Origin: Methanothermobacter sp.
GTDB lineage: Archaea > Methanobacteriota > Methanobacteria > Methanobacteriales > Methanothermobacteraceae
Direction of reading: 5' to 3'
DNA: 64,000 nt
Assembly (NCBI RefSeq): GCF_030055435.1
Contig: NZ_JASFYG010000001.1
Coordinates: 206,154 to 270,153, forward strand
The position numbers were made by a program, and so were the translations under genes. Shown piece by piece: positions 35,881 to 43,700 of this stretch; position 1 is the stretch's first letter, and every line of letters begins with the position of its first letter. The notes under the pieces were generated by a model. That model saw only the letters and a program-made list of their open reading frames with translations, had not been told where the DNA came from and ran no database searches.

Positions 35881-36501
35881 GTAGTTGCCGGTAAATGTGG
35901 ACGTGAATTTAAACAGAGCTATCCCATTCACATCAGTCGTTGAATTACCCATTTCAGAGCCATTGACAAAGAACCTGATGTTTCTGCTCCTGAGTGGATT
36001 TCCATTACCATCCCTGAGACGTGCTGTAAGCCAGACTGTCCCCTGGGTTGGAGTGCCTGTTGTGGCTGCAAGTTCTGTAACAGTGGTTCTGGTGTTATTC
36101 ACATTGAGGAGTATAGTTGTGGTGCCGGTCACATTTTTACCTGCCTGATTGACCCCATGAGCTGTTATCCTGATACTGTACTGCCCATTTGGATAGCCTG
36201 TCGTATTCCAGGTATAACTCCACCCATTGGTCACGTTTAGCACATCAAAGTCGGTGTTATTGATTGTAACCACGACCTTCCCTATGGCGGTGTGATTATC
36301 CGCCAGGTGAGCCTTACCCCTTATTGTAACAGCGTCACCAACCCTCGCATTATGTGAGGGAGACTCCACTGTAACGACAGGGTACTGTCCATAGTTGGGG
36401 GTGGTCTCTATTTCATGTGCCGAGGCTGTGCCCGCCGCTGCTAAAATTAAAATAGAGACAGCCAGCAGCAAAAAATTGGTTCTTATGTTATTCACCTCCA
36501 T
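35881..36501 (-). pseudogene. SBBP beta-propeller surface protein, 5' part of a frameshifted gene
   Basis: The frame begins with a signal peptide (RTNFLLLAVSILILAAAGTASA) followed by two Ig-like domains, the first with VVTVESPSHNARVGDAVTIR, the second with TTVTELAATTGTPTQGTVWL. It reads correctly to FTSTFTGNY at about 35881, then leaves the domain and stops at 35812. Adding one base would join it to HAMARFDGDSNHNG of the 3' part. The start is odd: ATG 36501 is inside the GGAGGTGA site, which instead sits eight bases before an in-frame ATA (36486) directly before the signal peptide. A TATA-like TTTATATAAT lies near 36543-36552. Confidence 0.78.
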
Positions 36502-36570
36502 TTATTATTAAATTTATTCAATAATACAACAATATATTAATAATTATATAAATTTTATTATTAAAATGGG

Positions 36571-36662
36571 GTGGAATCAGCCATGAAAAGTAGTAACCCT
36601 GCAATCCCACCTTAAAACCCTAACTGGCACCCGGGTGAAATCAACCCATAAAAGTAGTAACC
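36571..36662. repeat. Imperfect 28-bp direct repeat, 64 bp apart
   Basis: 36571-36598 and 36635-36662 agree at about 24 of 28 positions and both end in AAAAGTAGTAACC. They lie between the upstream TATA region of the surface-protein gene and the end of the broken kinase. Their role is unknown; a pair of regulator sites is possible. Confidence 0.6.
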
Positions 36663-36672
36663 ACCGCTGATT

Positions 36673-37570
36673 TCAAAATCTGTCCCAGTACTTAAGTTCC
36701 CTGAACCTCAGAGATACGGTTGTGCCGCAATCAGAGATTATCTCAAATTCGCCCTCAAGCTGATCAGCAAGGGCCCTCATGAGGGATAAACCCACTGTAC
36801 CCTCAGGACCTCACCCATACCCCTACCATCATCCTCAACAGTGAGGTGCATCACATCACCTGGATCAATACTTACACGTATCATGCCCCTACCATCAGGG
36901 AACGCATGCCTTATGGAGTTGGTGAGGGCCTCATTGATGAACAGGCCCAGGGGTATTGCGGTCTCCAGGTTCAGCCTCACATCGGCATCCACCTCAAAGT
37001 CCACCCCGTAGACCGAATGGGCGCTTATCAGCCTCTCAATCAGCCTGGTTATGAAGTAGGACATGAGAACACCTGAGAAGTCGCCACTGTCATAGAGGGT
37101 CTCATGGATGATTGCCATCGCCCTCACCCGGCTCTGGGCGTCCATCAGGACTTGGCGGGTATCCTCATCTGCATTCATTGCCTGGATGTTCAGGAGGCTT
37201 ATTATGATCTGGAGGTTGTTCTTGACCCGGTGGTGCACCTCACTGAGGAGGGCGTCCCTCTCCATGAGTGCATCCTCAAGGGACCTCTTGGCCACTATCA
37301 GGTCTGTTATGTCTGTGAGCGAGACTATAAACCCTGCATATTCGCCACCCTGAAACCTGGGAACCATCCAGCCAGTGTAGTGCCTCCCGTTGATGTCCAT
37401 CCTGTCAATTATCACAGGCCCCCTTTCGCCGCTGTACTCAGGAAACTCCACCACACCAAGCCTCTTCATTGCCGTGTTCTGGTATATGGTGTTCCCATCA
37501 GCGTCGACCACTGCAACTGCCTCTGCCAGGTTCGCAAGAACATCCCTGAAGAAGCGCTGGGTCCTCTGAG
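36673..37570 (-). pseudogene. HisKA_2 sensor kinase, 3' part of a frameshifted gene
   Basis: The main open segment (36777-37511) carries a PAS domain (VVDADGNTIYQNTAMKRLGV and VSLTDITDLI), the HisKA_2 motif [20 protein letters not shown] and an HATPase (NEALTNSIRHAFPDGRG, VEDDGRGMG). Two frame changes are visible. Upstream, RFFRDVLANLAEAVAVVDAD continues the PAS in this frame but joins the membrane part only by shifting near 37570. Downstream, after GRGMG the frame stops, while another frame gives PEGTVGLSLMRALADQLEGE and runs to a natural stop at 36673. The gene is thus interrupted twice. Confidence 0.8.
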
Positions 37571-38392
37571 GTCCCTCCTGTAGGCCTCCCTCCTCAGATC
37601 GATCCGGTTAAGTTCCACAGCGACGATTATGACAGAGATTATTATGAGGGATGCCGTCATGTCCATGAGGAAGACCTCACCGAACCCCGGGAACACGTAA
37701 TCCCTTATCTTAAGCGTTACAAGGCCCAGTACGGTTATGCTGGCTATCATCATTGGCAGTATGAGCCTCACTATGTGGCCGCCAACAAATGATGCGTGAA
37801 GTGGCGCCATAACCCCCCTTTCAGGGTAGAGTGAAAGTATGGAGATTGCTATGAGTATGTGAAGCACCGCAGTGTAGAGTGCCATGAGAAAGTACTCCCC
37901 ATAGACACCTAGGCCCGCCGCGTAACCCAGAAGGACGCAGTAGGAGATCACACCAGCAGGGAAGGTGATGATCTGGGCAGCGCTGAACCTTGATGTGGAG
38001 AAGAGGAAGAGGACAGCGGCGTATATAAGGAAGAGAGCCACTGTTATGATCCTTGAGTTATAACCGTATTCGGCACCCTGAATGTAACCGGAAAGTGTCA
38101 GGATGTGGAAGACCAGGAGGAAGGTCCCTGTAAGTATCGCGGGAAGCCTGAAGCCCCTTGATAGGGCTATGAGGGAAGCTGCGATGGGTATGAAGAGGGC
38201 TGCTGTTACCGGCTGGGTGGGTGGGGATCCCAGGATATTGCCCATGAGATGCTGGTTACCGGTTGCCCAGCCCCCAAGTATGAGGGTGGATATCACCATT
38301 ACTGTTGCTGAAGCAGAAACTGAGAGCCTCCTTGCAAAAAGAACAGAATCAGACCACTCCATATTCAACCCAAGGAATATTATCTCCCCCAT
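37571..38392 (-). pseudogene. HisKA_2 sensor kinase, 5' membrane part of a frameshifted gene
   Basis: This part encodes eight or so helices, ending with VELNRIDLRREAYRRDLRG. The frame then runs on to 37466 as low-complexity basic sequence that does not resemble a domain. With one base added near 37570 it would continue into QRFFRDVLANLAEAV and the PAS domain. The intact gene would be of about 570 residues. The membrane part is not clearly related to that of the kinase at 25536 though the kinase cores are similar. The start is ATG 38392 or ATG 38362. Confidence 0.75.
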
Positions 38393-38534
38393 TATTAATA
38401 AAATCTTCGTAGCGGATTATTAAAAGTTATACTTATGGGTGGCTTACCAGGTGAGGTAAGCATTTATTAACATTCAGTGAAAAAGTTATATTTAATAAGT
38501 TTTATAGTACTCTTATATGGGTGGGGGTTGACAT

Positions 38535-38672
38535 ATGAAGCGTTTCCTCTGCCCTCTCCGCAGGGCAAATGTATCATCCGGGCTTCATGGAAGCCACCGG
38601 GAACGGTTTTACTATCTTGTATGCCCATCATGCGGTGCAAGGGTTTGCCTGAACGATGAAAGGATCCTCTGA
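38535..38672 (+). CDS. Small zinc-ribbon-like protein
   Basis: This 45-residue peptide starts MKRFLCPLRRANVSSG and ends with VCPSCGARVCLNDERIL. Cys6, Cys30, Cys33 and Cys38 could bind one metal ion; CPSCG is a classic knuckle. GGGGG lies seven bases before the ATG and TTTATAGT (38501-38508) is well placed as a TATA box. A longer frame in another phase (38477-38659) has no comparable motif. The gene is not linked to others on either side. It may be a regulator or a small metal-binding protein. Confidence 0.55.
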   Translation: MKRFLCPLRRANVSSGLHGSHRERFYYLVCPSCGARVCLNDERIL

Positions 38673-38822
38673 GGTCTGATAAACCCAGCTGAAAATTTGT
38701 ATGGTCAGATTCTGCTTGAGGTCCAGTGCACGAAAAGTTGTCCTGGGTAAGAGAACAATACCCTTGTGGAGGAACTCATGCTATTTAATCAATGAGCAAC
38801 ATAAGGTCAACTGGTGAAATCC

Positions 38823-39701
38823 ATGAAAATATGGGCAGTTATCCTCCTCCTTGCGGTCCTCACGGTCCCCCCAAGTACAGCCCTCAACAACCCTGTCCTT
38901 GATGAACCGGGATACGGAATGATAACCGAGAGCCACGGTGAGGGAAGCCAGAGATACTGGATCTTCAAACCATCAAAACCCGGGAGTTACCCTGTGGTGG
39001 TATTCATCCATGGCTGGGCCGCCACAGAGCCCCTCTTCTACATGGCCTGGATAAGGCACCTTGTGAGGGAGGGGAACATCGTAATCTACCCCCGCTACCA
39101 GAACCTTCTCGATACAACACCAGATGCCTTCACCGATAACGCCGCATCTGCAGTTGGGGAGGCCCTCAGGAGGGTCAGGGGAGACTGGAACGGTGAACTC
39201 TTCCTTGCAGGGCACTCGGCCGGGGGTATAATAGCCCTCAACCTAGCATCCCGCCAGGATATACCTGACCCTGATGGTATCCTGGCTTTGCAGACAGGGG
39301 ACTCGGAGGGGGGCAGGAAATTCGAGAACCTCAGGGGTATACCCCAGGACACCCTCCTTGTGGTTATGGCCGGCGACAGGGATAATATAACAGGGACTTT
39401 GGACTCCTACAGGATAATGAGGTCCACGCCCCAGATACCCGGGGACAGAAAGCTGTTCCTCCTTGTGCGCTCAGACCGCAACCTGGTGGCTGATCACCTG
39501 TCACCCCTTGCGGTTTCAGATGAATTCGGGGTGCTGGTGGACAACCTGGACTACAGTGGCTACTGGAAGGTCCTGGATATGATGATGGAACTTGCACGTG
39601 AAAATAAAACCCTCGCAGATGCCGATACCGGCAGACTCCTTGGTATGGGCAGCTGGGGTGATGGTAGACCCGTGAGGAGGATGGAGATTGTTGAATACTG
39701 A
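38823..39701 (+). CDS. Secreted alpha/beta hydrolase
   Basis: This 292-residue protein has a signal peptide (MKIWAVILLLAVLTVPPSTA) and an alpha/beta hydrolase fold: oxyanion strand VVVFIHGWAA, nucleophile elbow FLAGHSAGG (Ser about residue 132), acid in VVMAGDRDNITG, and His in VADHLSPL. It resembles the dienelactone hydrolase/chlorophyllase branch. ATG 38823 is chosen over GTG 38814 because GGTGA sits six bases upstream. It is followed 12 bases later by the anchored protein at 39714, so the two are co-transcribed. The substrate is presumably an ester in the envelope, not known. Confidence 0.82.
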   Translation: MKIWAVILLLAVLTVPPSTALNNPVLDEPGYGMITESHGEGSQRYWIFKPSKPGSYPVVVFIHGWAATEPLFYMAWIRHLVREGNIVIYPRYQNLLDTTPDAFTDNAASAVGEALRRVRGDWNGELFLAGHSAGGIIALNLASRQDIPDPDGILALQTGDSEGGRKFENLRGIPQDTLLVVMAGDRDNITGTLDSYRIMRSTPQIPGDRKLFLLVRSDRNLVADHLSPLAVSDEFGVLVDNLDYSGYWKVLDMMMELARENKTLADADTGRLLGMGSWGDGRPVRRMEIVEY

Positions 39702-39713
39702 TGGAGGTTTCCC

Positions 39714-40331
39714 ATGGATAGGAGGATTCTGATAGTTGCAGGTGTTATAGCTGGACTCATAATCGTCACGGTACTCGCGGTTGAGGTCTTCGATGAGGCC
39801 ATATTCGCACAGATACCCTACACTTACACCTCATACACATCAATCCCGGCTAATAAGCCGGGTGAGGGCTCCCTTGGGGGCTACTACTCAATAAATGGTA
39901 GGGGGAGGGACTTCAGGTTCCAGATAGTGCTCCCAGGTGCAGAGAACCTTGACACCCATGAGGCTAACGGTACAAGGATATGCTACAATGAGAGCGGTCT
40001 TAGTGGGGTGGGCCACATAGACCACATCGACGTCACCTGGGATACCCTGATATCACTCCTGAGGGGCGACCTGAAGTCTGCCATGTTCAGAACACCCCTA
40101 AGCGGCCACTACAATATGACCTGCGCCGCATGGGATGGCGGCGGTAAGTTCATGAACAACGGGACAGACTTCAGGGGTGACTTCAGGATAAACGGTGTTG
40201 AGACCTTCTTCGGCGGTAACTTCACCCTGAAACCTGAGGCCGGCCGTATCGTGCTAAGCGCAGACTACATATACTACCCCCAGGGAAAGCCAGAGGAGGC
40301 CAGGAGGGTTAAGAAGGACTTCTACATGTAA
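39714..40331 (+). CDS. Membrane-anchored extracytoplasmic protein of unknown function
   Basis: This 205-residue protein has one N-terminal helix (ILIVAGVIAGLIIVTVLAVEV), so it is a signal anchor, and an exported domain with Gly-rich beta strands and the pair HIDHIDVTWD. GGAGG precedes the ATG by six bases. Only two Cys (CYNES and MTCAAW) are present and might form a disulphide. I do not recognise the domain. It lies between the secreted hydrolase and the cupin gene, separated by 12 bases each, so the three form an operon. Confidence 0.7.
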   Translation: MDRRILIVAGVIAGLIIVTVLAVEVFDEAIFAQIPYTYTSYTSIPANKPGEGSLGGYYSINGRGRDFRFQIVLPGAENLDTHEANGTRICYNESGLSGVGHIDHIDVTWDTLISLLRGDLKSAMFRTPLSGHYNMTCAAWDGGGKFMNNGTDFRGDFRINGVETFFGGNFTLKPEAGRIVLSADYIYYPQGKPEEARRVKKDFYM

Positions 40332-40342
40332 TTTGACTGGGG

Positions 40343-40720
40343 ATGGTTCATCTGATTGTTAAAAACCCTGATGACCGCGAATATAGGAGGGTCCTGGATG
40401 GTACCCTGCTCTCTGAGATCATCCACCCCAGGAATGACCCTGTGGGGATGAACTTCAGCCTCGCCCATGCCATACTCAGGGAAGGTGAGGCCTCACTTCC
40501 CCACCGCCTGGGGGAGTCCGTGGAGGTCTACTACATCCTCAGGGGTGAAGGGGTCATGCACATAGGGGATGAGGTGAAGGAAGTAAGTGGGGGCGACGCA
40601 GTCTATATTCCCCCTGGCTGTGTCCAGTACATTGAGAACAGTGGTGAGGGGGACCTCTCATTCCTGTGCATCGTATCCCCACCCTGGAGGGGTGAGGACG
40701 AGGAACTTGTCACTGACTGA
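40343..40720 (+). CDS. Small cupin-fold protein
   Basis: This 125-residue single cupin has motif 1 PHRLGESVEVYYILRGEG and motif 2 GDAVYIPPGCVQYIENSG. The metal-ligand set is incomplete: motif 1 has H-x5-E but lacks the second His of the usual H-x-H pair, and motif 2 has no His (GCVQY in place of G-x-x-H). It may bind no metal or use it differently. It has no signal peptide, so it is cytoplasmic. The last gene of a three-gene unit, it may be a sugar-nucleotide or phosphate isomerase relative; no function is certain. Confidence 0.78.
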   Translation: MVHLIVKNPDDREYRRVLDGTLLSEIIHPRNDPVGMNFSLAHAILREGEASLPHRLGESVEVYYILRGEGVMHIGDEVKEVSGGDAVYIPPGCVQYIENSGEGDLSFLCIVSPPWRGEDEELVTD

Positions 40721-40785
40721 CAGCACAGCAAAATTTTAAATCCAGAACGCCTTTAATTATTTATCCCGATTAAAAAAAATGTTTT

Positions 40786-43700
40786 TTAGATTACCACGTA
40801 GTGTGGTAATCTTCCGTTTGAACCGTAGAATCCGATTATCCTGCTGTACAGGTAGACGAGTCGTGAGTAGGGGACCCTTCCACGGGATGTCACAGCATAG
40901 TTGGGGGCCCTTCTATTCCTGGTTATGAAGTCCCTTATGTTTACAGCGTACCTCAGGTATGCGCTCATGTAGAGTTTACCTGGCATGTAGATACCCCTGG
41001 GTGCGGTGGGGTAGCCCACGGCTCTGGGTGTTACAGGCCTCTTACTGCCGGCACCAAGGTTGATGGCTGTCCTCACAAGGATGTCAAGGACCTCCGGTGG
41101 GGAGTAGTTCCTGCCTGCTATTCTAACGGTAACTGGCAGCCTCCTGTATTTGCCGTAGTACCATGTGATGTATCTTGTGGCTGAGATAACCTGGTCAGCG
41201 GTTATGCCGCTGGACGTTACCGTTACGGTGATGGGTGGGAGGGTGTCAACTGTGACCCTGTAGGTGCCTGCGCTGAGTGTCCTGGTATATGTTAATGTGG
41301 TTGATTCTCCGCCATTGAGGTTAACTGTCCTTGAGTCGACCTTCACGCCGTTTATCATGAGATCAGCTGTGTATGAACCTGCCAGGTCCCCTGTATTCGT
41401 GACCCTGACCGTCACGGTGATACCGAGTGGTGCGGGTCCTGATACCGGTGAAACCCTCAGGTTACTTAGCTGGAAGGTTGCCGGTTTGAGGACGGTTACA
41501 GCCACCGGAGTAAGACCATCAACCGTGACATTGTAGGTTCCCCTTGAGAGGACCCTGGTGAAGGTAACCCTGACGGTCTCACCGGCATTGACTGTCAGTG
41601 TCCTTTGAGAGACCACTGCACCATTGACCATGAGGCTGGCGGTGTAGTCACCTGCAACATCCCCGGTATTTGTGACATCCACGGCGACGTTAACATTCAG
41701 GGACTCAAGACCCGTCACAGGATCAACCTCGAGGTTATCCAGTACAAAGGTCGCCGGTTTGAGGACAGTAACAGCCAGGGGTGCAAGACCATCAACACCC
41801 ACCATGTACACGCCGGGGTCTGTGAGGTCCATGAGGAAGCTAACCTCAGGTGATGATGCAGGGTTAAGTGTGATATCCCTGAAGGCCACCACCACCCCAT
41901 CGACGGTGAGGTTAACCCTGCATACACCTGCAACCTCCCCGGTATTTGTGACATTCACCGTGACGTTTACCCTGAGGGGTGCCACACCGGTGGCGGGTGT
42001 AACGGTCAGGTTATCAAGGCTGAAGGTGGCTGGTTTAAGTACGTGGAGTGTGGATGTGTCCTCTGATGGGAGGTGGGTGTCATCACCCGGGAATTCTGCC
42101 CTGGTGGCGTATGTGCCAGGTGCCCCCGTAGTGATGGTGAACCTGGCTTTTCCTGTGTTATCTGTGAGGGCTGATCCCAGGAGTACGCCCTCAAGGTAGA
42201 ATCTGATCTCCCTTCCCTCAACTGGTCCTCCCTGTGATGTGAGTGTCGCAACGAGTTCGGCTATCTCCCCGGCCACTGCCTGCGCCCCCTGGAGGGTTGT
42301 GGTGGTGGGGTACTTCTCTGTGAGGGGCGCGAAGGTGCTGAAGGTGTTGATGTTGTCTGCGTAGACGTACCTCTCGGTGGTGTTCACCCCTGTCTCTGGA
42401 AGCTGGTTCCAGGTTCCTGAGTGGCGGAAGACCCGGAGGCCTGTCTCATTTTTACCTGCAACGTCACCTGGTGTGTAGTGGAACCTGAGGTAATCAAGGA
42501 TTGTTGCTCCTGCTGATGATATGTCCACATATTTTGTGATGTTAACCCATCCTGCAGGGTCTGCTGGTGGTGATTCAACTCCCCTCAGGATGATCCCGGC
42601 GGTGTACCTGAAGCTCAGTAGTGTGGGGTAGAGTAGGCCCACCCTGAGGCGTGTGAAGGTGTTTGATGTGTCTGGGTCAGCCTGGAGGTCAGGACCCGTG
42701 GTGCTGGTGATGGTGTTGTCGATGAATTCAGAGCCGGTTACGCCCTGGAGGTACATGCCTCTGCTGTTGGAGGTTAGTGTGTTGTTCTGGATTGTTAATT
42801 CAGGGCTATCAACCCCACGTAACCATAAACCCCAGTCCTTACTACCGGTCACAGTATTATCCCGTAGGGTTACAATTCCACGGACATCCACCAGGTAGAG
42901 CCCAACACCATTACTATCGGATATCGTCGTGTTTTTCACAGTCAGGTTACCGCTATCAGCAGCGGACATTGTCACATAGACACCATTACCAGTGGAACCA
43001 GTAACAGTCAGGTTATCAAGCACCACATTCCTCAGGGTGTTATAACCCTCCAAGAAGACACCATAACCCCTACTGTTAACCACATGGGAGTTGCGGATGG
43101 TCATACCATCAAGGAAACCACCCCAGCTCCAGCTAACCCTCCGGATACCATCACTACAATTCACAAACCAGGAATCATCCACAGTCACATTCCTCAAAGT
43201 GGAACCCTCAACCAGATAGAGACCCTGCTGACCACTACCAGTAACATTAACACCCACAAGAGTCACATTAGACGCCGTGCCACCAACACGCACACCCTGC
43301 AAGGTAGAGTTACCGATACTAAGACCCCTCAGGACGAGATCATCACAGTCAACAGCCACAACCCCATAATTAAACTGCCTCACACCATTACCAAACACCA
43401 GACCCTCAACAGTCACACCATCAGCATTCTGAAGCTCCAAACAATTACCACCATTATCACGGATAAGGAGAGCCTCAGGGTTCACCATGAAATCATTCAC
43501 ACCCCTTAGATACACACCATTACCATTATCCCATATAGTGTTGTTCTGGATTGTTAATTCAGGGCTATCAACCCCACGTAACCATAAACCCCAGTCCGTA
43601 CTGCTGGATACAGTGTTATCCCGTAGGGTTACAATTCCACGGACATCCACCAGGTAGAGCCCAACACCATTACTATCGGATATCGTCGTGTTTTTCACAG

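Noticed and set aside
38477-38659. 60-codon plus-strand frame starting MKKLYLISFIVLLYGWGL
   Set aside because: It has no ribosome site, and it overlaps the better supported Cys-containing frame at 38535.
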